This document shows positions 29,632 to 38,638 of a stretch of DNA of 64,000 nucleotides, in pieces. The position numbers and the translations under genes were made by a program. The notes under the pieces are model-generated. The model was not told where the DNA came from, searched no databases, and saw only the letters and a list, made by a program, of their open reading frames with translations. The stretch's first letter is position 1. The number at the start of each line of letters is the position of its first letter. This DNA is from Nitrosomonas sp. (GTDB taxonomy: Bacteria; Pseudomonadota; Gammaproteobacteria; Burkholderiales; Nitrosomonadaceae), in NCBI GenBank assembly GCA_016708955.1, contig JADJES010000023.1:96563-160562 (forward strand), given 5' to 3'.

Positions 29632-30717
29632 ATGAACTCAAAACTAATTAATTTTTACTTAAATTTAAACTTCGATATGCCTACTATATTTAAAAACTTA
29701 ACCATCAATCCTATTTCTAGAATGCGTTCTAACCCAAGCCGAACCGTCCTTAGTATTTTGACTGGGCTTTATTTATTGAATCCACTGATACTCATTGCTG
29801 GTGAACTGCATCAGCATATCGAGGTTAAAGTTGTAGAAGAACGTGTGCAAACAAACTTCTGTAACCCTGAAAAAGGATGCAGCCTGGTTAAACCGGAAAC
29901 GCTCGGTTTGCCTGCCGGGCAAATGCCGATTGACCAACTGACCGGTACCCCGATTTATGTATCAGAATTTATTATTTTTCCTGATCGCACCGCGATTGAT
30001 AGTCCGGGCTTCGAAAGCATTGCTGGCGATATGACGGCCGGAGATAGGGTTCGCTATCGTGCAAGCGGACACTTAAGTTATTGGAGTTCAGATAAGCATC
30101 AATGGTCATTAGCGCCGGAAGGAGTACAGATTCGCTTGGCTGGCGGTTTGGATTTGCAGCCTAATCAAGATTGCGGACAGGTATTTTGTATTCCCATAAC
30201 TGTCGAAGGATTTACAATATTTAGCCGGCACGGTGTAAGCAGTGCTTCGTCACTCATAGTCGGTGAGGTGCGTTCCGATGGCTCCTTGCACACGCATCTC
30301 GATTGGATTGTCGAATCTAATCTGGGCACTCCGAATGCACCCATTGGTGCTTATATGGTTGAATTACAATTGATTACCGATTCTTATCCCGAACCTTCCG
30401 ATTCGCTATGGATAATGTTTAATAATGGCTTACCATTACAGGATTTTCAACAAGCAGTCGCGGGACGTGTATTGCAATCGAATACCGATACTAAGTTAGC
30501 TGATAAGATGTTTGGTTGGGCGGAATCTAATTATCCCACCTTGTTTCCACATGCGGAGACATCCTTCATAGCGCTTGGATATTATGCACGGTGTTATCAA
30601 AACGGTGCTTGCGTCGGTGTGAAAGATAACCATATCTTTGCGGTCGGCGGTGAATTTGGCGCCAATATTCTTACGTTAGGTGAATTTAACGCATTCGCAG
30701 CCCAAGCTGGGCTTTAA
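29632..30717 (+). CDS. Exported protein with C-terminal WAE/GYYARCY domain, paralogue of 24989-25864
   Basis: Second member of the pair flanking the receptor; family not named. The frame opens at ATG 29632, but ATG 29722 gives the more typical signal peptide (MRSNPSRTVLSILTGLYLLN, cleavage near LIAG-E). No start has a clear ribosome site. The body has FCNPEKGCSLVKPETLG, VYVSEF-like strands and paired Cys (DCGQVFCIP). The last 75 residues, KMFGWAESNYPTLFPHAETS, LGYYARCYQNGACVGVKDNH and IFAVGG, match the C-terminus of the upstream paralogue closely. tonB starts 13 bases after the stop. A role with the receptor and TonB is inferred from position. Confidence 0.75.
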   Translation: MNSKLINFYLNLNFDMPTIFKNLTINPISRMRSNPSRTVLSILTGLYLLNPLILIAGELHQHIEVKVVEERVQTNFCNPEKGCSLVKPETLGLPAGQMPIDQLTGTPIYVSEFIIFPDRTAIDSPGFESIAGDMTAGDRVRYRASGHLSYWSSDKHQWSLAPEGVQIRLAGGLDLQPNQDCGQVFCIPITVEGFTIFSRHGVSSASSLIVGEVRSDGSLHTHLDWIVESNLGTPNAPIGAYMVELQLITDSYPEPSDSLWIMFNNGLPLQDFQQAVAGRVLQSNTDTKLADKMFGWAESNYPTLFPHAETSFIALGYYARCYQNGACVGVKDNHIFAVGGEFGANILTLGEFNAFAAQAGL

Positions 30718-30730
30718 TTGACATTCTGCA

Positions 30731-31417
30731 ATGCAATCATTATCTCGAAATAATATTGAGTATTTAGGATCACAACGAGTTGTTTCCTTACCCGGATTGT
30801 TGTTTGTACTCATTGTGCATGCAGGGTTGTTTTATTTTCTGTGGAATCAACGCTTGATTCCACCGCCTGAGCAAATGGTTACATTGTTTGCCGATCTCAT
30901 TACATTGACACCTCCAGCTACTGTGACTAAGCCTCCGCCTGCTAAGCTTCAGCCCGCAACGAAGCCGGTGGTGGTTAAGCCAAAACAAGAGCATCTCGCT
31001 GCAAAATCACCTATGACGCCTAAAAATGAGCAGGTTGAATCACTACCGGAGTTTTCTGCAAACCCTATAACAGAAGAAACTCAAACAGCTGGTCCGGCGC
31101 TCCCTGCGCAGTTACAAACGGGTCCTGTTACCTTATCTTCGGAATTGTCTGTTTTTTGCCCTAAATTAACCGCTCCAATCTATCCTGCCATTTCCCGGCG
31201 TATGGGCGAAGAAGGTAAATTGGTGCTGCGCGTGGAACTGGATGAAACTGGGCACATTGATGAGGCAAAAGTTATCAATAGCAGTGGTTATGACCGTCTT
31301 GATGCAGCCGCATTGACTGCGGTGAAAAGCTGGCAATGTAATCCATCGCTGCGAAATGGCCAGCCGGTTCGCGCTGTTGCCTTACAACCTTTTAATTTTG
31401 TACTGCAAGGAAATTAA
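30731..31417 (+). CDS. tonB: TonB energy-transducing protein
   Basis: Couples the proton-motive force of ExbB/ExbD to outer-membrane receptors. The 228-residue protein has one N-terminal membrane segment (about residues 20-38, LPGLLFVLIVHAGLFYFLW), a Pro/Lys-rich periplasmic linker (about 55-115), and a TonB C-terminal domain (APIYPAISRRMGEEGKLVLR, GYDRLDAAALTAVKSWQCNP). It lies in a close operon with exbB (3-base gap) and exbD, downstream of the receptor genes, so it is probably dedicated to them. Confidence 0.92.
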   Translation: MQSLSRNNIEYLGSQRVVSLPGLLFVLIVHAGLFYFLWNQRLIPPPEQMVTLFADLITLTPPATVTKPPPAKLQPATKPVVVKPKQEHLAAKSPMTPKNEQVESLPEFSANPITEETQTAGPALPAQLQTGPVTLSSELSVFCPKLTAPIYPAISRRMGEEGKLVLRVELDETGHIDEAKVINSSGYDRLDAAALTAVKSWQCNPSLRNGQPVRAVALQPFNFVLQGN

Positions 31418-31420
31418 CCA

Positions 31421-32185
31421 ATGGAAACAGGACTCGGTTTTTCTAACTTTCTCGCCCAAATCGATGGCGTTGGTATCAGTGTGCTGGTATTGCTGTTGTC
31501 GCTTTCAGTTGCGAGCTGGTATCTGATCATCACAAAGAGTATCGCTAATCTTATTGCGAAACGCCGTGCCGAAGCCTTCTTAAAACATTTCTGGAGTTTC
31601 GATTCTCTGCAAGCAGTGAATGTTGAGCTTAAGAATGCTGTGCCAAATAATGCATTTGCAGAGCTTGCCAAACTGGGCATCGATGCGGCTGCTGATTCGA
31701 AGATTCACAGTTCGCATAAATTGGCTGCAGCTGGTGGTACCAGTGAATTTCTTACACGTACATTGCGTAACGGTATTGATCAGGAGGCTGCTCGTATTGA
31801 GAATGGCCTCACTTTGATAGCCTCTGCAGGTTCGGCTGCGCCTTATATCGGTTTGTTTGGAACGGTATGGGGTATTTATCATGCGCTGATACAGATAGGG
31901 CTTTCAGGGCAAGGTACTTTGGATAAAGTGGCTGGCCCTGTAGGGGAGGCGCTGATTATGACTGCATTGGGGCTGGCGGTGGCCATTCCTGCAGTGCTTG
32001 CCTATAACGCTTTTGTGCGCCGTAATCGTATATGGCTTGCGCGTCTGGAGGCTTTTGCGCATGACTTGTTTACATTGATTACTGTGGGTGATGATCATTA
32101 TCATGGGCCGGCTTCCTCGCAGGAATTGTTACAACCAGCGGCAGTTAAAGAAGTGAGTAATGTTGCAATTGAAAGGGGGCGGTAA
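31421..32185 (+). CDS. exbB: Biopolymer transport protein ExbB
   Basis: Inner-membrane MotA/TolQ/ExbB-family proton channel subunit. The 254-residue protein has a first membrane segment at about residues 17-37 and the conserved pair of segments IASAGSAAPYIGLFGTVWGI and EALIMTALGLAVAIPAVLAY. The last bases overlap the exbD start (GTAATGG), showing translational coupling. Confidence 0.92.
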   Translation: METGLGFSNFLAQIDGVGISVLVLLLSLSVASWYLIITKSIANLIAKRRAEAFLKHFWSFDSLQAVNVELKNAVPNNAFAELAKLGIDAAADSKIHSSHKLAAAGGTSEFLTRTLRNGIDQEAARIENGLTLIASAGSAAPYIGLFGTVWGIYHALIQIGLSGQGTLDKVAGPVGEALIMTALGLAVAIPAVLAYNAFVRRNRIWLARLEAFAHDLFTLITVGDDHYHGPASSQELLQPAAVKEVSNVAIERGR

Positions 32186-32604
32186 TGGGATTTGGCAGCA
32201 TGCAGGGTAGCGGGCGTCAAGCGCCCATGGCAGAAATCAATGTGGTGCCATTGGTGGACGTCATGCTGGTATTGTTAATTATTTTTATTATTACAGCGCC
32301 GCTTCTTACGCATTCAGTGAAAATTGATCTGCCTAAGGCAGAGAGTACTCCCAATATTACTCAGCCTGAGCATGTCGAGTTGGCTGTCCGTGAAGATGGA
32401 AGTCTTTTTTGGAATGGTGAGCCCGTAGCATTGGAACAATTGGCACCGCGCTTTGCTGAGAAAGTGGCTCAGGCACCTAAAACAGAATTACATATTCGTG
32501 CGGATAAGCTGGCACATTATGAGCATGTCGCACGGGTGATGAGCATTGCAGCCAAAGCCGGTATGGCAAGAATCGGTTTTATTACAGACCCTTCGCTAAA
32601 ATAA
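32185..32604 (+). CDS. exbD: Biopolymer transport protein ExbD
   Basis: TolR/ExbD-family partner of ExbB. The 139-residue protein has one N-terminal membrane segment following MAEINVVPLVDVMLVLLIIF, which includes the conserved proton-carrying Asp, then a periplasmic domain. It is the last gene of the receptor-tonB-exbBD block. Confidence 0.92.
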   Translation: MGFGSMQGSGRQAPMAEINVVPLVDVMLVLLIIFIITAPLLTHSVKIDLPKAESTPNITQPEHVELAVREDGSLFWNGEPVALEQLAPRFAEKVAQAPKTELHIRADKLAHYEHVARVMSIAAKAGMARIGFITDPSLK

Positions 32605-32719
32605 TAACGGCTTGTTTAGTTAAGTTAGAAATAATCAAAAATTTCGAATTGCTCCAACTTATAAAATAAAAATTTACTGTTAAACTTGAATTGGTCGGGA
32701 TTAACAACTGAGATTCCCC

Positions 32720-32752
32720 CTGTTTTTCGTCTTCCAACAGACGAACAGTTTT
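32720..32752 (+). terminator. Possible terminator after exbD
   Basis: TTCGTCT/AGACGAA with outer CTG/CAG forms a stem (32720-32748) with a three-base bulge, followed by TTTT. It lies 115 bases after exbD. It is weaker than the other terminators listed. Confidence 0.35.
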
Positions 32753-32814
32753 ATGTTATCAGCTTATCTTTCTGTTGGGTGATTAGCCAGTCATTTAGAA
32801 ACCGCGGTGGTAAA

Positions 32815-33405
32815 TTATAGCCTTACGTTGAGTGCTGCCGTTTCCGGTTGTAGCGTGATATCGGATGTCCGTACCTGATTGGGCTCGGCTGGGCTAAAAT
32901 TCCGTTCCAGCAGATTCGGTGCAATCGGCAGATTGTGCTTGGAGTCCAGCGTTACCTTGTAGCGCCGCTTCTGCCTTGCACGAATGCCGTTCTCTCGCAT
33001 CAAACGTTCAACCCGTTTCTTGGAAGCTGGAAACCCACGGTCACGCAATTCTCTGACCATTCTCGGACTACCGCAGATCCCCTTGAGTTCGGCATGAATA
33101 GACTGGATCAGCATTAGCATTTGAGTATCCGTGAGGTGTTTGCGATCCGATTTGCCACCACACTCCCGTTTCAGCCTTACATTCTCAGCACGTAACCGGG
33201 AGAGATCCATTTGTTCCGGTGTGACAACTTTGCTACTCGCACTGTTAAGTTTGCCTGCCGCTGCCAACTTTGCCCAGTTACGTAGCGTTTGTTCCTTGAA
33301 CTCGGTCGTGTATTCCTGCTTCGGTATCTTCTTCATCATTTTCCTCTCAATAGGAACGTTAATGGTACGGCACCCTTGGAAGACTATTTTTCGGGGGAAG
33401 CTCAA
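32815..33405 (-). pseudogene. IS3-family element remnant, OrfA and OrfB joined by deletions
   Basis: The likely start is at 33339 (minus), with GAGAGG upstream. OrfA begins MKKIPKQEYTTEFKEQ but then jumps to TLRNWAKLAAAGKLN, losing the middle of the helix-turn-helix. The leucine-zipper part (LSRLRAENVRLKREC) jumps directly into OrfB (GGKSDRKHLTDTQMLMLIQS). OrfB continues IRARQKRRYKVTLDSKHNLP to NQVRTSDIT, where the first catalytic Asp lies, and is then truncated. It is a dead relic with at least two internal deletions and no downstream catalytic residues. The surrounding bases 32605-32814 and 33406-33541 hold nothing else recognised. Confidence 0.82.
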
Positions 33406-33541
33406 TGATGGAGAACTTCTTCTTTTCGATTAAAGAATCACAGGGATTACGTATATAATGCTGTATTTAGTTGACTAGAACAGCTACTGTATCGCAGTTT
33501 CTGAATTTTTATTCGATTCCCGTGAATGTCTTTACCCAATC

Positions 33542-34783
33542 ATGCGCCCAATTTTAAAATCCAGTAAATTAACCAATGTTTGTTATGATATTCGCGGTCC
33601 GGTGATGGAACGCTCCAAGCAAATGGAAGAAGAAGGCCATCACATTATCAAGCTGAACATTGGTAATCCGGCGACGTTTGGTTTTGATGTGCCCGAGGAG
33701 ATCCTTCAGGATGTGATTCGTAATTTGTCTGATGCATCCGGGTATTGTGATTCCAAAGGGCTGTTTGCCGCGCGTAAAGCGATCATGCATTATACGCAGG
33801 AGAAACAGATCAAGAATGTGCAACTGGATGATATTTTTATTGGCAATGGCGTATCCGAGCTGGTGGTGTTGACGATGCAGGCGCTCCTGGATAATGGCGA
33901 TGAAGTACTGATTCCGATGCCGGATTATCCCTTATGGACTGCTGCAGTTGTCCTCTCAGGAGGAAAAGCAAAGCATTATGTGTGTGACGAAGCATCCGGC
34001 TGGTTACCCGATCTGGATGATATCCGCGCCAAAATTACACCCAGAACGCGCGCAATCGTCATCATTAATCCGAATAATCCTACCGGTGCGCTGTATCCAA
34101 AAGAATTGTTGCTGGAGATTATTGAAATTGCTCGCCAGCATCAACTGATCATCTACGCCGACGAGATCTATGACAAGATCTTGTATGAGGACGCAATCCA
34201 TACGTCTATTGCATCCTTGGCTGACGATGTATTGTTTGTCACGTTTAATGGCTTATCAAAAAATTACCGTGCAGCGGGCTTTCGTTCCGGCTGGGCTGTT
34301 GTGTCGGGTGAAAAGAATCATGCGCGGGATTACATTGCGGGATTGAATATGCTGGCTTCTATGCGATTATGTGCCAATGTGCCTTCGCAATTTGGTATTC
34401 AGACGGCGTTAGGCGGTTACCAGAGTATTTATGATTTGACACTGCCAACTGGCCGGTTGATGCGTCAGCGCGATGTGGCCTGGAAAATGTTGACGGATAT
34501 TCCCGGTGTGACGTGTTTTAAACCGCAAGCGGCTCTGTATCTGTTTCCGCGTTTGGACCCTGAAATTTATCCGATTGAGGATGACCAGAAATTTGTACTG
34601 GATCTTTTATTGGAAGAAAAGGTTTTATTGGTTCAGGGTAGCGGTTTTAACTGGCGGCATCCGGATCATTTTCGCGTGGTCTTTCTACCTAATGTGGACG
34701 ATCTGACCGAAGCGGTGGGGCGCATTGCACATTTTCTTCAGCGCTATCGCAGACGCCATGGGACTGATTCGGCATCGTATTAG
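33542..34783 (+). CDS. alaA: Alanine transaminase, AlaA-type
   Basis: Class I PLP aminotransferase converting pyruvate and glutamate to alanine and 2-oxoglutarate. The 413-residue protein has the family motifs LNIGNPATFGFDVPEEIL, NPNNPTGALY, IYADEIYDKILYE and the PLP-lysine segment FNGLSKNYRAAGFRSGW. Similarity to E. coli AlaA (YfbQ) is inferred from these motifs. It sits 79 bases upstream of hom, an arrangement common in betaproteobacteria. Confidence 0.88.
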   Translation: MRPILKSSKLTNVCYDIRGPVMERSKQMEEEGHHIIKLNIGNPATFGFDVPEEILQDVIRNLSDASGYCDSKGLFAARKAIMHYTQEKQIKNVQLDDIFIGNGVSELVVLTMQALLDNGDEVLIPMPDYPLWTAAVVLSGGKAKHYVCDEASGWLPDLDDIRAKITPRTRAIVIINPNNPTGALYPKELLLEIIEIARQHQLIIYADEIYDKILYEDAIHTSIASLADDVLFVTFNGLSKNYRAAGFRSGWAVVSGEKNHARDYIAGLNMLASMRLCANVPSQFGIQTALGGYQSIYDLTLPTGRLMRQRDVAWKMLTDIPGVTCFKPQAALYLFPRLDPEIYPIEDDQKFVLDLLLEEKVLLVQGSGFNWRHPDHFRVVFLPNVDDLTEAVGRIAHFLQRYRRRHGTDSASY

Positions 34784-34862
34784 CTATTTATTTCTCGTTT
34801 TCCGGCTCATATAATCAGGCGACCGGTTATCTCATCAATCAGTTTTTTAACTTTTAAAATTT

Positions 34863-36176
34863 ATGAAACCCATCAATATTGGTTTGTTAGGAATTGGCAC
34901 TGTGGGCGGGGGCACGTACACTGTTCTCAAACGCAATCAGGAAGAAATAGCCCGTCGTGCGGGACGTGAAATCAAAGTCAAAATGATCGCCGACAAGGAT
35001 TTAGACCGGGCGCGGAGTTTTGCGGATCACGATGTGATTGTGACCGATAACGCGCATGAGGTCACTACGCATCCCGACATTGATATTGTGGTTGAGCTGA
35101 TCGGCGGTCAAACGATTGCCAAGGATTTGATACTGGAAGCAATTGCCCACGGCAAACATGTCGTGACGGCCAATAAAGCCTTGTTGGCTAATCATGGCAC
35201 CGAGATATTTGCCGTGGCACGCGCAAAAGGGGTGATGGTGGCTTTTGAAGCGGCTGTTGCAGGCGGGATTCCGATTATCAAAGCGCTGCGTGAAGGATTA
35301 ACGGCTAACCGTATTACCTGGATTGCCGGAATTATCAACGGCACTTCGAATTTTATTTTGTCGGAAATGCGTGATAAGGGGCTGTCCTTTGAGCAGGTTT
35401 TAGCTGAGGCGCAAAAACTGGGTTACGCTGAAGCGGACCCTACGTATGACATTGAAGGTATTGATGCTGCGCATAAAATTACACTAATGTCTGCGATTGC
35501 ATTCGGCATCCCGGTGCAATTCAGTAAAGTGTACACCGAAGGAATTACTAAGCTTACCGGCGAAGACATACGCTATGCCGAAGAACTCGGTTACCGGATC
35601 AAACTGTTGGGAATTACCAAGCGCGTGGAAAAAGGCATTGAATTGCGCGTGCATCCCACATTAATTCCGGTGCGCCGTTTAATTGCCAATGTCGAAGGCG
35701 TGATGAATGCGATTGTTGTCAAGGGAGACGCTGTTGGCGCGACACTCTACTACGGCGCCGGAGCGGGCGCTGAACCGACGGCCAGTTCGGTGATTGCGGA
35801 TCTGGTGGATGTGACGCGCATGCAAACCGCTGACCCGATGCATCGGGTTCCGACATTATCCTTCCAGCCGGATTTGTTGTCGGATACACCGGTGATTCCG
35901 ATGGAAGATGTGGAAACGTCTTATTACCTGAGAATGCAGGTGATCGACAAGCCCGGTGTGATGGCGGAAATTACACGTATCGTGGCGGAGAATAATATTT
36001 CTATTAGTGCGCTGATTCAGAAGGAACCAAGCAGCGATTCGGATCGTGTCAGTATTATTATGCTGACGCACCTGACGGTGGAGAAAAATATCAACGCAGC
36101 CATTGCCCGTATTGAATCCTTGCCGGTGGTGACGAATAAAGTAATTCGTATTCGCATAGAAGAATTAAATAATTAG
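34863..36176 (+). CDS. hom: Homoserine dehydrogenase
   Basis: Reduces aspartate semialdehyde to homoserine, the branch step to threonine and methionine. The 437-residue monofunctional enzyme has an N-terminal Rossmann fold (GLLGIGTVGGGTYTVL), catalytic-domain sequences AGGIPIIKALREGLTANRIT and GIINGTSNFILSEM, and a C-terminal ACT domain (KPGVMAEITRIVAENNISIS) for threonine feedback. It is followed by thrC. Confidence 0.95.
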   Translation: MKPINIGLLGIGTVGGGTYTVLKRNQEEIARRAGREIKVKMIADKDLDRARSFADHDVIVTDNAHEVTTHPDIDIVVELIGGQTIAKDLILEAIAHGKHVVTANKALLANHGTEIFAVARAKGVMVAFEAAVAGGIPIIKALREGLTANRITWIAGIINGTSNFILSEMRDKGLSFEQVLAEAQKLGYAEADPTYDIEGIDAAHKITLMSAIAFGIPVQFSKVYTEGITKLTGEDIRYAEELGYRIKLLGITKRVEKGIELRVHPTLIPVRRLIANVEGVMNAIVVKGDAVGATLYYGAGAGAEPTASSVIADLVDVTRMQTADPMHRVPTLSFQPDLLSDTPVIPMEDVETSYYLRMQVIDKPGVMAEITRIVAENNISISALIQKEPSSDSDRVSIIMLTHLTVEKNINAAIARIESLPVVTNKVIRIRIEELNN

Positions 36177-36189
36177 AATTGAATCCTTG

Positions 36190-36224
36190 AAATGGATGCG
36201 GTGATGATCATTGCATCCATTTTT
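36190..36224 (+). terminator. Candidate terminator between hom and thrC
   Basis: AAATGGATGC (36190-36199) pairs with GCATCCATTT (36213-36222), and the stem runs into a TTTTTC tract. It could reduce read-through from hom to thrC. The stem is AT-containing and moderately strong. Confidence 0.5.
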
Positions 36225-36293
36225 CAGACACAGCCCCTGTTTTTTAACGCTGTTGTGTGATCAATAGCCTTTACTGAACTCATAAAATCAAGT

Positions 36294-37712
36294 ATGCGTT
36301 ATATTTCAACTCGTGGTGGAATGCCACCCAAATCGTTTTCTGAAATCCTGTTAAGTGGTTTGTCTCCCGATGGTGGGCTGGCGATACCCGAAGCATATCC
36401 ACAAATTACCACAACGGAATTGAATGCCTGGCGCAGCTTGAGTTATCCGGCGCTTGCGTTCGAAATCCTGTCGCGCTTTGTCGATGATATTCCTGCGGAT
36501 GATTTACGCGCTATCATCAACCAAACCTATACGCCAGAAATTTTTGGCAGCGCCGATACTACGCCGCTCAAAACCTTGGAACCTGGTTTGCATATTCTGG
36601 GACTTTCCAATGGGCCGACCTTGGCGTTTAAAGATATTGCCATGCAATTGCTCGGCAATCTGTTTCAATATCAGCTTGAGAAAACTGGGGATGAGCTCAA
36701 TATTCTTGGCGCAACCTCCGGCGATACCGGTTCCAGCGCGGAATACGCCATGCGCGGCAAGCACGGCATCCGGGTTTTCATGCTGTCCCCGCTGGGAAAA
36801 ATGAGCCGTTTCCAGACGGCGCAGATGTTTTCCTTGCAGGATAAAAATATTTTCAATATTGCTATTCGTGGGGTATTCGATGATTGTCAGGATATCGTCA
36901 AGGCAGTCAGCAATGATCACGCTTTCAAACAAGCGCACCGCATCGGTACGGTCAATTCAATCAATTGGGCGCGCATCGTGGCGCAGGTGGTGTATTACTT
37001 CAAAGGCTATTTTGCCGCGACTAAAAGCAATGATGAGCAAGTCTCTTTTGCTGTCCCGTCCGGGAATTTTGGCAATATCTGCGCGGGTCACGTGGCGCGA
37101 ATGATGGGCCTGCCGATTAAACACCTAATTCTGGCGACCAATGAGAATGATGTACTCGACGAATTTTTCCGCACCGGTATCTATCGTCCGCGCACCACCA
37201 CCGAAACCCAGCACACCAGCAGCCCGTCGATGGACATTTCTAAAGCATCGAACTTTGAGCGCTTTATTTTCGACCTGACCGGGCGTAACGCTCAACAAGT
37301 AAAAGAATTATGGTCGGCGGTGGACAAAGGTAACGCGTTCGATTTGTCGCAAACCCCGCTGTTCGCCAAAATCCAGGACTACGGCTTCGTCTCCGGCAGC
37401 AGCAGCCATGCAGCACGGATTGCCACGATTCGCGACATCTATCAGCGCTATCACGTGCTAGTCGATACGCATACCGCAGATGGCCTGAAAGTCGGGCAAG
37501 CGCACCGTGAAACGGGCGTGCCGCTGATTTGCCTGGAAACTGCACTGCCTGTGAAATTTGCCGAAAGCATTCAGGAAGCCATTGGTCGCGAACCGGAACG
37601 CCCTGCGGGGTTTGAGAATCTGGAAGATTTGCCGCAACGTTATGTGGTTAAGGATGCGGATGGGCAGGCGGTAAAGGATTATATTGATGAGCAGTGTAGA
37701 GGGAGTTTGTAG
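36294..37712 (+). CDS. thrC: Threonine synthase
   Basis: PLP enzyme converting phosphohomoserine to threonine. The 472-residue protein begins MRYISTRGGMPPKSFSEILL, carries the PLP lysine in GPTLAFKDIAMQLLGN and has GATSGDTGSSAEYAM and VPSGNFGNICAGHVARMMGL. With hom it makes the threonine branch, but no thrB is nearby. The frame is intact. An extreme G run begins ten bases after the stop. Confidence 0.95.
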   Translation: MRYISTRGGMPPKSFSEILLSGLSPDGGLAIPEAYPQITTTELNAWRSLSYPALAFEILSRFVDDIPADDLRAIINQTYTPEIFGSADTTPLKTLEPGLHILGLSNGPTLAFKDIAMQLLGNLFQYQLEKTGDELNILGATSGDTGSSAEYAMRGKHGIRVFMLSPLGKMSRFQTAQMFSLQDKNIFNIAIRGVFDDCQDIVKAVSNDHAFKQAHRIGTVNSINWARIVAQVVYYFKGYFAATKSNDEQVSFAVPSGNFGNICAGHVARMMGLPIKHLILATNENDVLDEFFRTGIYRPRTTTETQHTSSPSMDISKASNFERFIFDLTGRNAQQVKELWSAVDKGNAFDLSQTPLFAKIQDYGFVSGSSSHAARIATIRDIYQRYHVLVDTHTADGLKVGQAHRETGVPLICLETALPVKFAESIQEAIGREPERPAGFENLEDLPQRYVVKDADGQAVKDYIDEQCRGSL

Positions 37713-37721
37713 GGAATCGGC

Positions 37722-37771
37722 GGGGGGGGGGGGGGGGGGGGGGGAAAAAAGAGGGGAGAGAGGGGGGGGGG
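37722..37771 (+). repeat. Poly-G and polypurine tract
   Basis: Twenty-three consecutive G (37722-37744), then A6 and GAGGGGAGAGA, then ten G (37762-37771). Such a long G run is exceptional in bacteria and may be a true unstable repeat or a sequencing or contig-joining artefact. Confidence 0.9.
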
Positions 37772-37792
37772 TGAACATTAAGGTAGTAGTGG

Positions 37793-37812
37793 GGCGCAAT
37801 TCATATTGCGCC
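37793..37812. repeat. Intergenic palindrome upstream of the DUF2971 gene
   Basis: GGCGCAAT-TCAT-ATTGCGCC, a perfect eight-base stem. A related palindrome lies at 38639-38657, so the pair brackets the DUF2971 gene. It resembles short REP-like intergenic repeats. Confidence 0.7.
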
Positions 37813-37874
37813 GAACGATGAATGGTGCGACACGCTTCGCTTATTGGTACCCTACTTGTTGTGGATATTTGTTC

Positions 37875-38594
37875 ATGATTGTATATCACTTTATTTCTTC
37901 CGAATTTGCCCTGAAAGCATTGCGTGACCGCCGTTTGAAAATTTCGCGCATCAATGAACTGAATGATCCGTTTGAATTTTGTGCTGCAGATTTTTCCGAT
38001 AGTGATACCAAAGCTAAGCTGGAAACATTCAAAAATCAAGTGAACGAGCAGTATGGTGTCATTTGTTTTTCAGAACACTATCATGATCCGGTGCTGTGGA
38101 GTCACTATGCCGATGGTCATCGCGGTGTTGCATTGGTGTTTGAAATTCCAGATGATTACGCTATCCCCATTGATTATCAGCCTGAGCGCTTTAAATTGGA
38201 TGTCGATGCTGCCATTCAGCGCGGCAGTTTTGCTGAATCCGATTTAAGTCAATTAATCTCGACCAAATTTTCCAGTTGGCGTTACGAAAATGAGATACGA
38301 ATGACCTGCCGCCTGAACGACCACTTTTGTCAAATCGACTCAAAAGGGAAAAAGGTTTACTTCGAATCATTAAGCTTGGAATCTTTTGGTCTGGATCCGT
38401 TGAAGCTAATCGGATTGATCCGCGGCATCCGGTGTGATTTGAATCCTATGGATATTGCGAGCGAATTACTGGCAGCGGATACGCTTTCAGTTCAGGATAC
38501 CCAATTGGATTTATCGTCCTTTCAAATCATTTCCGGTAAAACTTACCCGGTCAATGGCGTGCGATCCTTTTCCGCTTGTTGCTTTAGGGTTTGA
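37875..38594 (+). CDS. DUF2971-type protein
   Basis: The 239-residue product has the layout I associate with DUF2971, a family of unknown biochemical role sometimes found in defence or mobile contexts. Motifs are MIVYHFISSEFALKALRDRR, LKISRINELNDPFEF, VICFSEHYHDPVLWSHYADG, HRGVALVFEI and SWRYENEIRM. I use ATG 37875, because upstream codons from 37806 belong to the palindromic repeat region and show no homology. It stands alone between thrC and sdhB with no operon partner. Confidence 0.75.
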   Translation: MIVYHFISSEFALKALRDRRLKISRINELNDPFEFCAADFSDSDTKAKLETFKNQVNEQYGVICFSEHYHDPVLWSHYADGHRGVALVFEIPDDYAIPIDYQPERFKLDVDAAIQRGSFAESDLSQLISTKFSSWRYENEIRMTCRLNDHFCQIDSKGKKVYFESLSLESFGLDPLKLIGLIRGIRCDLNPMDIASELLAADTLSVQDTQLDLSSFQIISGKTYPVNGVRSFSACCFRV

Positions 38595-38638
38595 TTAGGA
38601 TGGGATTTAAATAATTCCATTTAACGCAGCCCGCGTAG

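Noticed and set aside
30731..31417. TolA rather than TonB
   Set aside because: The C-terminal domain (APIYPAISRR-GEEGKLVLRVELD) and the adjacent exbBD favour TonB; no TolB or Pal genes are near.
37458..38039. 193-codon minus-strand frame spanning the poly-G run
   Set aside because: It is a patchwork across thrC, poly-G (poly-Pro) and the start of the DUF2971 gene; no homology.
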